Shown one piece after another: positions 8,701 to 15,330 of a stretch of 22,554 bases of DNA. A program made the position numbers and the translations under genes. Positions within the stretch are counted from its first letter, which is position 1, and the number at the start of each line of letters is the position of its first letter. The stretch comes from Bacteroidales bacterium UBA3630 (GTDB lineage: Bacteria; Bacteroidota; Bacteroidia; Bacteroidales; P3): the NCBI GenBank assembly GCA_002373995.1, contig DFLB01000031.1, positions 42,132-64,685 of the forward strand. The letters run 5' to 3'. Below the pieces are notes generated by a model that was not told the origin of the DNA, made no database searches, and worked only from the letters and a program-made list of their open reading frames with translations.

Positions 8701-10611
8701 GATAAGCTCCAAATCGCTCACCGGCGCCTCAAACAGCGGCAGGGTAATCACCGTGGGATGCGCCGTCGAGGTGTAGAAGTACAGGCTATTGGCACCGCTG
8801 TGGTGCTGCGAGGTGCTGTAGTAGGGATAGTTGGCCGAGTAGCGGTCCACGACGCGCCAGCAGTCTATATCCATGCGAATGGCGGCTGATGACGTCGTGC
8901 CGCCAGTGTATGAGTCAAAATTCTCCACCAAGGGCAGACTGTCGGTAGGATATGGCAGGCAGGGCGTTTGGAAGGCCGTGAGCAACGGCGCCGTGGCGTT
9001 GCCGTCTGGACATACTGCCGACACACTGACCGTGTACTCTGAGTTCGGCATCAGGTCGTCCATCTCATAGCTGAGACTGTAGATGGTCTCGCTGAAATTG
9101 GTGTCGCCCGTCACCTCCACTATGTACTGCCCCACATTGGTGGGGTCTGTGATGGTCAAGGTGGCCCCCGTAGACGTGATACCCGACATGACTATCGCCT
9201 CTGGACGCAGGCAGCTTGGCGTCACCAGCAGCGTCACATCGTCCACATACGAATGGTTTAACCCCGTCGAGTCAGCCATGATAGCCACATACCTACCGCT
9301 TCCGGTATAGCCCGTCAGCGGAATTTCATAGTACTCCCAAGTGCTTGTGGCGCTCACCTGCAACGAGGCCATTTGCGTAAAGGTAGACATATTGTCAGGG
9401 TCTGTCATCACACCCACCTTCAGGCGCCCCTGGGCGGCCGCTGTCTTGTAAGCCCAGAAGCTGATGGTGAGAGTGCTCACATCCACCGACGCATCAAGCT
9501 CGGGCAATGTGGCCCAACTCTTGATTGTCGAAGTGTTGTACATATAGAGACCGTAGGTGCCACTGTGCTTCTGCGTGCTGCTGGGGTTGGGGTAGTTGGT
9601 GGTACCACTCGAGTGGTAGCGCCCCCAGCACTGGTCTATGGCGTACGCCGCTCCACTGCCGGTGGCATCGTCAAAGTCATAGAAATACGGCATGTCATCG
9701 GTCGTCAACGCCGCACAAGCCGTGCGGAACGAGACCGTCTTGTCGCCGCTGATGTCGCTGTCCGAGCACACCGCACGCACCGTCACCGTGTATGCCGTGT
9801 TAGACGCCAGGCCCGATACCACTACCAAATCCGCCGTCACTCGGCTCGAATCAACCACAGCACCCGTAGCACCCCTCAACACTACCTCCCACTCCGTGGC
9901 CGTGCCTCGCTCCGCCCACGACACTACCGCACTGTTCGTCTCGGCCGCCACCTCTAAGCTGTCCACCTTCGGGCATGTCGGGATATAGTCAAGAGCCACA
10001 TCGTCAATACAGCAAGACCAAATAGCACTGCCCGTACTCTGGTCATACCTGATCGCTAAACGTGTGGCCGTCTCCGGCACATTCGAGAGCTCCAATTCCA
10101 CATCCAAACCTGTATTCACCTGCAGTCCATTGCCAGAATGGGCTATAGCCATGGAGCAAGGGTAGACCGCTATCGGGGTGAATGTCGACGTGTCGTTGCC
10201 GGAAGTCAGATAACCTACCGTTATCGATCCATAGCTGACACTCTCCGGGCACATCCAGAATGACAGCTGCAACTGGTTCAACGGCACCGCCATCGGAGGC
10301 AGAACCAAGTACTTCCGCGAACCCGTTGTGGACGCCGTGCTGGCCGAAAACACAAGGCTCTTTTCCCCCGTCTTGCGGTAGATGTAATTGCTATTCCCTG
10401 ATACTACATGCGGCACATAACCCGCCATAGTACCATTGCTGAATGCATACCAGCAATTCGGCACACTGCCCGCCGTACTGTACGTCGTGACGGCAGTCGT
10501 CGTCTCAAACCCCTCGAAGAAGGGTATCGCTTGCGTGCAGTCCTGTGCACGCGTCGCCCACGGCAGCACCATCGCCGCCACAAGCATCATCATTGATAAT
10601 TTTCTTCTCAT
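2794..10611 (-). CDS. Giant T9SS-secreted modular adhesin-like protein (MAM/choice-of-anchor-J-like and FN3 repeats)
   Basis: A 2605-residue secreted protein. A signal peptide (about 1-22, ending ATRA-QDC) is followed by nine modules starting near residues 30, 310, 563, 811, 1059, 1298, 1560, 1821 and 2090. Eight consist of a ~160-residue beta-sandwich resembling MAM/cleaved-adhesin (choice-of-anchor J) domains, opening LPxxExF and ending YxDDIxxxxxPxC, plus an ~80-residue fibronectin type III domain bounded by cysteines (CxRPxxV ... FRTAC). Module 8 is a divergent subtype. Three FN3 units (about 2258-2520, the first belonging to module 9) precede the C-terminal type A T9SS sorting domain, with YPNPASSSVTL, VVDLNGRESG, GAYFVRIAG and a final KLVVR. 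The family is exported by the type IX system and usually cleaved and anchored or released at the surface. I see no enzyme motif; adhesion or glycan binding is inferred. It is a single-gene unit with its own terminator and a putative promoter with a long leader. Confidence 0.92.
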   Translation of the reverse strand: MRRKLSMMMLVAAMVLPWATRAQDCTQAIPFFEGFETTTAVTTYSTAGSVPNCWYAFSNGTMAGYVPHVVSGNSNYIYRKTGEKSLVFSASTASTTGSRKYLVLPPMAVPLNQLQLSFWMCPESVSYGSITVGYLTSGNDTSTFTPIAVYPCSMAIAHSGNGLQVNTGLDVELELSNVPETATRLAIRYDQSTGSAIWSCCIDDVALDYIPTCPKVDSLEVAAETNSAVVSWAERGTATEWEVVLRGATGAVVDSSRVTADLVVVSGLASNTAYTVTVRAVCSDSDISGDKTVSFRTACAALTTDDMPYFYDFDDATGSGAAYAIDQCWGRYHSSGTTNYPNPSSTQKHSGTYGLYMYNTSTIKSWATLPELDASVDVSTLTISFWAYKTAAAQGRLKVGVMTDPDNMSTFTQMASLQVSATSTWEYYEIPLTGYTGSGRYVAIMADSTGLNHSYVDDVTLLVTPSCLRPEAIVMSGITSTGATLTITDPTNVGQYIVEVTGDTNFSETIYSLSYEMDDLMPNSEYTVSVSAVCPDGNATAPLLTAFQTPCLPYPTDSLPLVENFDSYTGGTTSSAAIRMDIDCWRVVDRYSANYPYYSTSQHHSGANSLYFYTSTAHPTVITLPLFEAPVSDLELIFWARVATAGYSVEVGYMSNPDDTSTFVLVGTAAPSAVNTWEEFVINFPSNAAGFIAIRKGNGTTVYLDDIMVHLAPACARMQGFTVDNITSVGADVTIADAALVGNYVINAISAADTVHFETNVSPFTLTGLQSNTPYTLEVYSVCDDGSTTHPYYDEFRTACAPISQLPWTEDFESHDASAAPYCWTNVAGTTNVMSATATAHSGEMRLDFRGTTTGNIILLPPLASDLNWSDLNIHFYTRPESTNASCGYFMVGYYTVDENEDTVFVVLDSLNVADFGIASYQEVDVSLAGAPDEIRPAFVHMANSTAYYWYVDDVTIYATPSCARAQRVSIASLSDSTVDVIIVDSNHVGSYVVELIHGQDTVTVSTNDTLVHFGNLTADTNYTIHMASDCGDGYTLPITYEFRTPCEGIDSLPWTESFDSYTGATSSSAASRMDLPCWTVPYRSSANYPYFNNSSTYNTSGNCLYTNTNTVVVLPPFELPPSQLMFSFKVRVATANYGMAVGVITNPSDVSTFTPVMECVPTATGEWQEFSATFAGWEEGFIAVRQIGTTAYSDDYHIEALPECTAPSQIVVSEIDSVSATVTILDANATNHYHLYLSEEDSVGVVLTSDTYQMTGLTPNTGYKLRAYTICANGTTTENYASVDFHTACIAQQPLPYYENFDGMGALSKGDGTDMEGSAPPCWDVLGHSGSLIALYSATSYRYGESGYSLKFKSGIANTPNYLILPAFEQPISALEITFQTRPEGTSAYSGTFDIGYMTDPANDSTFVVVDHYVYSDFNGAYQLKDALFTGAPDSARIAMRHTPTTIGWFWFVDEIDVHMAPTCRRPASVTVDNVTGNSATVHITDANAAMHYYCCFDNGATIDTVEVYDTVATVSTLNPATNYTLRVYTACGTETSATAVQTTFITGCGAIGLPVFYDMESYATGSTAALPPCWTRLNNATNSYNYYPYVYSSSTYAHSGSKTLYYSFSTASGYATDEIMVFPEIDTVNFPINQVEVSFWARSGSKNRKLIVGVLTNPDSMSTFQPVDTVRLTTTVSPYFVELGAFQGYGSYIGLKSYKDTNASISIYVDDIKIEVGSPCMRSRNVTASNATATTVDLGWTDRVDYTQWRIRYTQDTLDTWTEVTANSNPFTLTGLSANTIYRAVVAPVCASGETGFFSRDTVRFNTSSVPAMTPYHFDFDSVDEWQNWYTGSNNGTNWYRGNIALGDSSNAMYMSADSGATHSWSRRVVTNVAAYRDIDFGPVPRNYVLTFSYIGGGHTGGNYDGVSVLLVDPATVVEEIPGTYLDSPWGRITTVHARRDSNWATHTVTFDGVSGVHRLVFYHFNNALTDSALFVNIPPAIDDIDLAIPECERPYGLTVDAVTDNSATIHWQGDDSATYRIDYRPAGTTNTDLFDTVVGLSHTITGLDPHTTYNVWVKTLCTDSVQSIWSSYETFTTLCGYEPLPYSEDFESVDGSTYSTAGVLPTCWEAYTNGSATYLPHVTGSGSYWYPHSGTKVLTMTSSSTASTYGTTKVAALPPFNAPMSSLKMSFWYRMESATNGTLTVGYVTDIAQMESSFVQVAAIPNTTTLTCDTISFANVPDNALQIAFRWYQNGTFYSVGIDDIAVWMDEAPACAAPVIVDTAVEETAVTVTWLNSAATYEVAIMEGSWDDSLATSITTTDTVKTFSGLTAATQYVVGVRAVCAAGVVSAWTLQSLVTAEHPCYMPTGVAITGLALDGGTVSWTAGEEGQSEFEVRVYNNTYDSTFAVSEATSIVLTGLYSNTDYNVAVRAVCGEDYYSEWTEPIVLTPSTCAAPTGVTATAEGREVTVSWQGTGAERYRVTYYDEFSTIANATAVDVEGATSTTVTVPEGGMDYSFYVQAYCGDALSTYSDPATVSIVGIEAVEGMNVSLYPNPASSSVTLSGIEGPATVTVVDLNGRESGRWQVNEGSLTIDLGGYAKGAYFVRIAGERAVTVRKLVVR
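3850..10530 (-). repeat. Nine tandem protein modules of about 720-835 bp inside the adhesin
   Basis: Each module opens with an acidic/aromatic motif such as FFEGFE, FYDFDD, VENFDS, WTEDFE, WTESFD, YYENFD, FYDMES, YHFDFD or YSEDFE, found near bases 10515, 9680, 8925, 8182, 7437, 6720, 5935, 5150 and 4345. The spacing is 717-835 bp. By eye, module 1 resembles 9, 2 resembles 7, 3 resembles 5 and 4 resembles 6, while 8 stands alone. Nucleotide divergence is clear, so the duplications look old. Confidence 0.8.
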
Positions 10612-10640
10612 AATGTTTTGATTTTATTGATTGTTTAATT

Positions 10641-10658
10641 ATTTGTACCTGTACAAAT
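10641..10658. promoter_or_regulatory. Perfect 18-bp palindrome upstream of the adhesin start
   Basis: ATTTGTAC-CT-GTACAAAT: two perfect 8-base arms with a 2-base centre, 29 bases upstream of the adhesin ATG. The dyad symmetry suits a dimeric regulator operator. Alternatively it is a short hairpin at the end of the mRNA leader that could affect translation initiation. No factor can be named from sequence. Confidence 0.45.
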
Positions 10659-10672
10659 TCACACAGAACACC

Positions 10673-10690
10673 AAGCACTGTCATGTGCTT
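10673..10690 (-). promoter_or_regulatory. Second inverted repeat in the adhesin leader
   Basis: AAGCAC and GTGCTT are perfect 6-base inverted arms separated by six bases. The element lies between the 18-bp palindrome and the long hairpin, in the presumed 5' leader of the adhesin mRNA. Taken alone it could be chance; its place in a row of three inverted repeats raises its weight. Confidence 0.3.
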
Positions 10691-10700
10691 AATGCAGTTA

Positions 10701-10744
10701 CCCCACGCAGGCAGGCCGCCTCTTCAGCGCCCGCCCGCATGGGG
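10701..10744 (-). promoter_or_regulatory. Long GC-rich RNA hairpin in the adhesin 5' leader
   Basis: On the minus strand CCCCAUGCGGGC pairs over all 12 positions with GCCUGCGUGGGG, and inner GGGC/GCCU and GCU/GGC pairs extend the stem. The two non-Watson-Crick positions are G-U wobbles in the minus transcript but A-C mismatches in the plus transcript, which argues that the structure acts in the adhesin mRNA. No U tract follows, so it is not a classical terminator. It ends 90 bases before the start codon. A role in mRNA stability or regulation is inferred. Confidence 0.6.
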
Positions 10745-10918
10745 CTTAAATAATTTCCTTGATGATACGCTCGCTACAGGACCGCAACGATATAGAAATC
10801 ACCCCCCCCATCTGCACCCTGCGGGCACATCCGCTCTGGTTTTCGTATCGATATATGCAGTCCATTTTCAATCGTTTACACTAATCGGCATTCCCTCGGA
10901 ACTTCCGATTTCAAGATG

Positions 10919-10950
10919 CAAATATCGCAATCTTTACCCAAACAACCAAA
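10919..10950 (-). promoter_or_regulatory. Putative promoter of the adhesin gene with a ~300-base leader
   Basis: The minus strand reads TTTG-N20-GATATTTG, one mismatch from the Bacteroides TTTG-N19/21-TAnnTTTG consensus. It would give a leader of about 300 bases containing the three inverted repeats listed above. Bases 10745-10918 of this leader hold no gene and no other clear signal beyond a run of eight C (10803-10810). A start nearer the gene cannot be excluded. Confidence 0.4.
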
Positions 10951-11042
10951 AAAATTTTCATTTTTTAACACTTTTTCTTCCATCCTCTCTCACCTTTCCC
11001 TCACCATCCTGCTGACCTTCCCAAATCACCCTCTCCTCCCTT

Positions 11043-11108
11043 CCTAAGTTCATCCTAAGCATTACCTAAGCATTACCTAAGCATTACGTAGGCATCGCCT
11101 AAGCATCC
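11043..11108. repeat. Six-unit 11-bp tandem array B (CCTAAGCATTA)
   Basis: Units begin at 11043, 11054, 11065, 11076, 11087 and 11098, again exactly 11 bp apart. The core CCTAAG is kept in five units; the fifth is CGTAGGC. The array lies just 3' of the hydrolase gene and upstream of the adhesin promoter. Orientation and copy number equal those of arrays A and C. Confidence 0.93.
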
Positions 11109-11143
11109 CCTCTCCCGGAAAAAGAAAAAACAATTAAAACAGC

Positions 11144-11950
11144 TCAGTAGCAGCGCAGTACAAAATCAAGCAACCTCGGCTTGAGGTACTCCCGCTCCTC
11201 TATAAACGCCATATGCCCCACATCGGCCAGCAGCAACGACTCTGCATGTCGCGGCAGCAACGTCTGCGTCACTGCCACCTCAAGCGGAATGCGCGGATCG
11301 TTCTTGCCATAAACAAAGTAGACCGGCACGTCAAGCTGCTGCAACACGCCGATGCGCGACGGCCGCTGCGCCATGCCTCGTTGCGCGGCAATGATGGCCG
11401 CCGCCGTAGTCTCAAGGCTCTGATCCTGCAGGTCTTTGATGTCTTTCGAAAGCGCGGCGCGGCGACTGGCGTCGAAGAGCGACGGCAAAAACCCCACAAT
11501 ATAGGCAGCTCGGTTGTCACCCACCTGACGGCAAACCTCCTCACGTGCAGCACGATGAGCCTCGTTGTCAGCCATCGCGTGCGAGTTCACAAGCCCCAAC
11601 CCGCGCAAACTGTAGGGGTAGGCCTCAGCAAAAGCCAACGCCACATAACCACCCATCGAGTGCCCCACCATAACACACTGATCCACACCGCAGTCGTTGA
11701 GCACCTGTTTCACTATGCGCGCCATGAATTCCGTGGTATGAACATCGCAAAAACTATCCGTCAACCCATGACCGGGCAGGTCTATCGTAATCACTCGCAG
11801 ACGGTGCATATAGCTCAACACATAGGAACTCCATACGTCGAGGTTCTGCAGGAAACCGTGCAGCAGCACCAACGTCGGCGTGTTGCTACGGCCTTCGTCG
11901 CGATAGTGCACTGTGCGGCCGTCAACGGTGAGGGTACGGTGTTGTTCCAT
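11144..11950 (-). CDS. Alpha/beta hydrolase fold protein
   Basis: A 268-residue cytoplasmic alpha/beta hydrolase with no signal peptide. The fold markers appear in order: the oxyanion-hole motif HGF at 31-33, DLPGHG at 57-62, the nucleophile elbow GHSMGG (S98), the acid D218 in YGKNDPRIP and the catalytic H246 in VGHMAFIEE. All three triad residues are present and correctly spaced, so it should be active. A helical cap probably spans about 125-195. The substrate cannot be told: the sequence is of the broad MhpC/pimeloyl-carrier esterase/haloperoxidase-like group, and no biosynthetic cluster surrounds it. It has its own promoter, 107 bases after the PorE-like gene. No hairpin terminator is visible after it, only a T-rich stretch. 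Confidence 0.9.
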   Translation of the reverse strand: MEQHRTLTVDGRTVHYRDEGRSNTPTLVLLHGFLQNLDVWSSYVLSYMHRLRVITIDLPGHGLTDSFCDVHTTEFMARIVKQVLNDCGVDQCVMVGHSMGGYVALAFAEAYPYSLRGLGLVNSHAMADNEAHRAAREEVCRQVGDNRAAYIVGFLPSLFDASRRAALSKDIKDLQDQSLETTAAAIIAAQRGMAQRPSRIGVLQQLDVPVYFVYGKNDPRIPLEVAVTQTLLPRHAESLLLADVGHMAFIEEREYLKPRLLDFVLRCY

Positions 11951-11978
11951 AGCAGTGGGTGTTACAAAAAACTCGGTG

Positions 11979-12008
11979 CAAAATTACAAATTTTATTCCA
12001 TCCGACAA
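11979..12008 (-). promoter_or_regulatory. Promoter of the alpha/beta hydrolase gene
   Basis: The minus strand reads TTG-N19-TAATTTTG followed by CA, a good match to the Bacteroides -33/-7 elements. The -7 box ends 29 bases before the ATG, giving a very short leader. The spacer contains GGAATAAAA, similar to the GGAATGAAAAAAA of the purM and lipoprotein promoters. Confidence 0.6.
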
Positions 12009-12057
12009 CCATCTTGACGGAAAAGAAATACCCAAACCATTGTTGATAACTGTCCCA

Positions 12058-14796
12058 CTACTCCCTGAAGCGCACCGCCACCGCCGAGCGCCCGGCAGCA
12101 CCCACGTTGACATTGCCGTATGGCGACACAATGACGCGCGTCGCTGCCACACCGTGTGCGGCAAGGAAGTTGCGCAGCGCCATGCCGCGTTCAAGGGACT
12201 TGCGGTAGCAGTCGCCTACATCGCTACCGGCCACGTCGATGCTGAACTCCACCTTGGCACCGGCATGCTGCTCAAGGAACAGCGCCAACTGCTCAAGCTG
12301 CATGGCGGCCACAGGCAACAGGGCCCCGGTCGAGTCGTCAAAGGCAACGGCATGCAGCGGCATAGCGCGGTCCGATGCCACCAGCTGGCGCAGGGTGAAG
12401 CCCTGCAGCAGCGTGACACCGGAGAGGTCGCCGTCAATCGGCACCGCAGGCACAAAGCAGCTGCCGGCATCGGCCAGCAGCAGGTAGCGCCCCTCACGCT
12501 GCACATTGACGGCCACCGTCGAGCCATGTCCCACATAGTCTGCGCTGTAGGCCACTTCCTGCCGGTCCATGTCCACCACACGCACCCTGAACAGGTAAGG
12601 CTCCAGACCCTCAACATTGACCTTGAACGAACCGTAGGAGGCCGCTCGGTCGTGCCACGCCGCGCAGCTATACAAGGCCGCAGGCAGGTTACGGTCGGAG
12701 GCGATATAGAGCCGGCTCTCGTCGGGACCAAGGCTGATACCAAGCTCGCGGAAAGCGCTGTTGACTTCGCGGCCGGCATTGACGGGCGTGCTCCACGTCG
12801 TCCAGTCATCGGTCGACGTGCGCTCGGCCTTGTATACGTCGCCATAACCCAACCCAGTGTAGCCGTCGCTGACGAAATAGAGTGTCTTCAGGTTGCGGCT
12901 GAGGATAGGGCTGCGCTCGCAGTAGGGGGTGTTGACGCCCACGTTCACCGGCGTTCCCCAGTGCTGATGGCTATAGGGTATGAACCACAGGTCTGACGCC
13001 AGCGCCGTGTCGCCGTGGAAATTGCTGCCCGAAGGCTGCAGGTTACGCCCGCCAGGGCGGTCTGAGGCCAACAGGAGGCCGCTGCCGTCAGGCAGCATAT
13101 AGGCGTCGGTCTCCACATAGTCAGTGTTGACCGGCCAGGGGGGAAGGTCGCTGATGCGCCAGCCGTCGCCGTCGCGCTCCGCTATCCAGATGTCGCCGCC
13201 GCTGCCAAGGAGCATTCGGTTGCCGTCGGCGTAGAAGTTGAACAGCTCTATGTCTGCCGGAGCCTGACCGCCGGCAAAGGTCACGCTGCCTGCAGGCCGC
13301 CACGCGCCGCCCTGCTGTTCGGCGTATGCAATGCTGTTGCCGGCAGGCGTCCGGCGGGTGTAGTATAGGCGGCCGTCGCCAGCGTTGACGACAGGATGGT
13401 CTATGCCTACGCTGTCGGCAAGTTCCCGCCGCAGGCCTCGCCCCGCCGTGGGACTGCCCACAAGCCGCAGATAGTCGTTGTACTGCCCCTGCCACTGGTT
13501 CTCAAAGCAGATGGCAAACCGCTGCGCTCGTTCTATGGCGCCGCGATAGTTGTGCGTCGCCAACAGGGGTTGCAGCATGCGCTGCACCGGCACTATGGCT
13601 ATGCCCTTGCCCATCATCTGGCGCACATAGTCGGCATATTGACCATAGTCCGCCTCTTTGTAGGGCTGGTTGAGCGGCACAGTGTCTATGTCGGCGGCTC
13701 GCTCCAGCTCGTCTTCTAAGGCGCTGGGATAGACAAAATCCGGATTGGCTCTTACAAACTCCTGCAGCGGAGCGCCGTTGCCTTCAACGGTGTACCATGA
13801 GAAATACTGCGCATAGACCTCGTTGCGATACGGGTCGAGCGGGAAATGGTCTACATAGTACTGCGCAGCCGCCACGTCATGGTTGGCCACGATGAGTTGC
13901 CTCATGCGTGCCAGGGCGTCGTCGGCCAGCGGCAGGTCGGCATTGGAGTCTGCAAAATGGGCCAGCTCCAAAGCCGTGGTGCGACGGGCCAGGTCTGTCT
14001 CGATAAAGGCGTCGGTGCGCTCGCGCGCTATCTGGCTCTCGCTGCTGGTGGGGTAGCGGTCAAGGTAGCGGTTGTAGGCCGCCAAGGTGCCTTCACTCTC
14101 TGCCTGCCGGAAGGCTATCCGGCTCTTGACTCGGCGCGCTTCCTGTGTGATGGACGGGCTCTGCCCATACACCGCAGCCACCGAGTCGGCCTGCTCCTCG
14201 CTGTCGATGCCGGCAAAAATCGCGGGCGCTTCCTGCCTCAGGCGCTCCTCCATCAGGGCCGCTTCGCTGGTGCCTGGGTAGGCTACAGCAAAACGATACC
14301 ATGCCTCGGGCGTGCCGGCGCTGAGGGCGTCTTCGTAGACACGCTGCAGACGCCGTTGTTTCAACTGGCGCGCAAGCTCGCCGTCGTCGCCAAAGGACGC
14401 AAGGTATGCGTCTATCTCACTGCACGACATGTCGTTGCGCAGCTCAACGGTGTTGCGCGCGGCCTCTACAATGGCCTGCTTGGTCTGGCGCAGCATCACA
14501 AGGTCGATGCCTTTCCGCCCAAGCCGCGTCAACTCTCTGATTTTGTTTTTCTCAAGCAGTCTTATGTGTTCTTCCTCAGCCCGCTGGATGTAGTTCATGG
14601 CCTCGGGCAGGCTGCGCATGGGGTGCGAGTTGTCAAAGTAGAACATCGCCAGCTCGTAGAGCGCCTCGACGTTGGCAGGCTGCTCGACATAGGCCTTGCT
14701 CAGCCGGCTGAAGCGCGCTGCATAGTCTTCCGGCGCGTCCTGCGCCCACGCAAGACCGGCGGCGAGACAGAGCATGAGAAATATAAAACGCTTCAC
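12058..14796 (-). CDS. PorE-like envelope protein: TPR-type helices, beta-propeller, beta-sandwich, OmpA C-terminal domain
   Basis: A 912-residue secreted protein. The signal peptide ends AGLAWA-Q (about 1-18); there is no lipobox at the cleavage site. Residues about 20-450 are helical and TPR-like (VEALYELAMFYFDNS, AWYRFAVAYPGTSEA, YNRYLDRYPTS). A PD40-type propeller spans about 455-720, with blades such as LYYTRR, DIWIAERDG, LLLASDRPGG, TLYFVSDG and RLYIASDRN. A small beta-sandwich (about 724-780) and an OmpA-like peptidoglycan-binding domain (about 816-912) follow; that domain keeps the Asp (D859) and Arg (R870) that bind diaminopimelate in the family. This domain order is that of PorE, a T9SS component in Porphyromonas, but the helical part here is longer. 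It follows the 174-residue gene by 9 bases. A general OmpA/PD40 envelope protein is the alternative. Confidence 0.82.
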   Translation of the reverse strand: MKRFIFLMLCLAAGLAWAQDAPEDYAARFSRLSKAYVEQPANVEALYELAMFYFDNSHPMRSLPEAMNYIQRAEEEHIRLLEKNKIRELTRLGRKGIDLVMLRQTKQAIVEAARNTVELRNDMSCSEIDAYLASFGDDGELARQLKQRRLQRVYEDALSAGTPEAWYRFAVAYPGTSEAALMEERLRQEAPAIFAGIDSEEQADSVAAVYGQSPSITQEARRVKSRIAFRQAESEGTLAAYNRYLDRYPTSSESQIARERTDAFIETDLARRTTALELAHFADSNADLPLADDALARMRQLIVANHDVAAAQYYVDHFPLDPYRNEVYAQYFSWYTVEGNGAPLQEFVRANPDFVYPSALEDELERAADIDTVPLNQPYKEADYGQYADYVRQMMGKGIAIVPVQRMLQPLLATHNYRGAIERAQRFAICFENQWQGQYNDYLRLVGSPTAGRGLRRELADSVGIDHPVVNAGDGRLYYTRRTPAGNSIAYAEQQGGAWRPAGSVTFAGGQAPADIELFNFYADGNRMLLGSGGDIWIAERDGDGWRISDLPPWPVNTDYVETDAYMLPDGSGLLLASDRPGGRNLQPSGSNFHGDTALASDLWFIPYSHQHWGTPVNVGVNTPYCERSPILSRNLKTLYFVSDGYTGLGYGDVYKAERTSTDDWTTWSTPVNAGREVNSAFRELGISLGPDESRLYIASDRNLPAALYSCAAWHDRAASYGSFKVNVEGLEPYLFRVRVVDMDRQEVAYSADYVGHGSTVAVNVQREGRYLLLADAGSCFVPAVPIDGDLSGVTLLQGFTLRQLVASDRAMPLHAVAFDDSTGALLPVAAMQLEQLALFLEQHAGAKVEFSIDVAGSDVGDCYRKSLERGMALRNFLAAHGVAATRVIVSPYGNVNVGAAGRSAVAVRFRE

Positions 14797-14805
14797 TCCT
14801 GGGAC

Positions 14806-15330
14806 TTATTTGATGGTACTGAGAATGGCCGTAAACTTGCTCTTCATCTGCTCCCACGTGCCTCGCGAGGTCTCGAGGCGGAACTCGACAATGGTGCGGC
14901 GGTCTTTGAAGTAGGTCATCAGAAAACGATAGTCGCGCCCATCGGAGGGACTGGTATACATGCCCTCGTAGCCAAGGCCGCCGCTGCGCGGCAGCCCGGG
15001 ACCTTTGGTGAACTCGCGCAGCGACTGAAAAGGCTGCTTCAGGTAGCGGTCATAGGCCAGCTGATAGACATCGCCCGTGTAACCCTCGCGCACATAGATG
15101 CGCAGAAACGGTATCACCGTATCGCCAGAAGGATCGACAACAGCCTCTGCCATATAGCTGTAGAGGTATACCTCCGCACCGTCGTCAAGGTTGAAGGTGC
15201 GCACATACTGCCACTCCTTGTCGTTGATGGCAAAACTGATCCCCGTGGCGGGAATGACCAGCTGGGCTGTGGCTGCATTGACGGCCAGCATCATGGCCGC
15301 CAGCAGAAGCCATTGTCTGAGCGTTTTCAT
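14806..15330 (-). CDS. Exported hypothetical protein
   Basis: A 174-residue protein with a clear signal peptide (about 1-22, ending NAATA-Q) and no lipobox, so probably periplasmic or secreted. The mature part starts LVIPATGISFAIN and alternates beta strands with a closing amphipathic helix (TWEQMKSKFTAILSTIK). This pattern recalls PsbP/DUF1795-like folds, but I cannot assign a family with confidence. Its ATG overlaps the glycosyltransferase stop in an ATGA arrangement, and the PorE-like gene starts 9 bases after its stop. Translational coupling and a shared envelope role with the PorE-like protein are likely inferences. Confidence 0.85.
   Translation of the reverse strand: MKTLRQWLLLAAMMLAVNAATAQLVIPATGISFAINDKEWQYVRTFNLDDGAEVYLYSYMAEAVVDPSGDTVIPFLRIYVREGYTGDVYQLAYDRYLKQPFQSLREFTKGPGLPRSGGLGYEGMYTSPSDGRDYRFLMTYFKDRRTIVEFRLETSRGTWEQMKSKFTAILSTIK

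Noticed and set aside
2794..10611. Gingipain-like protease for the adhesin, because of the cleaved-adhesin-like domains
   Set aside because: No catalytic Cys/His protease domain or pro-domain is visible; the protein consists of the signal peptide, binding-type modules, FN3 units and the sorting domain only.
11108..11143. Terminator after the hydrolase gene
   Set aside because: The minus strand is T-rich here, but no stem of useful length precedes the T tract.
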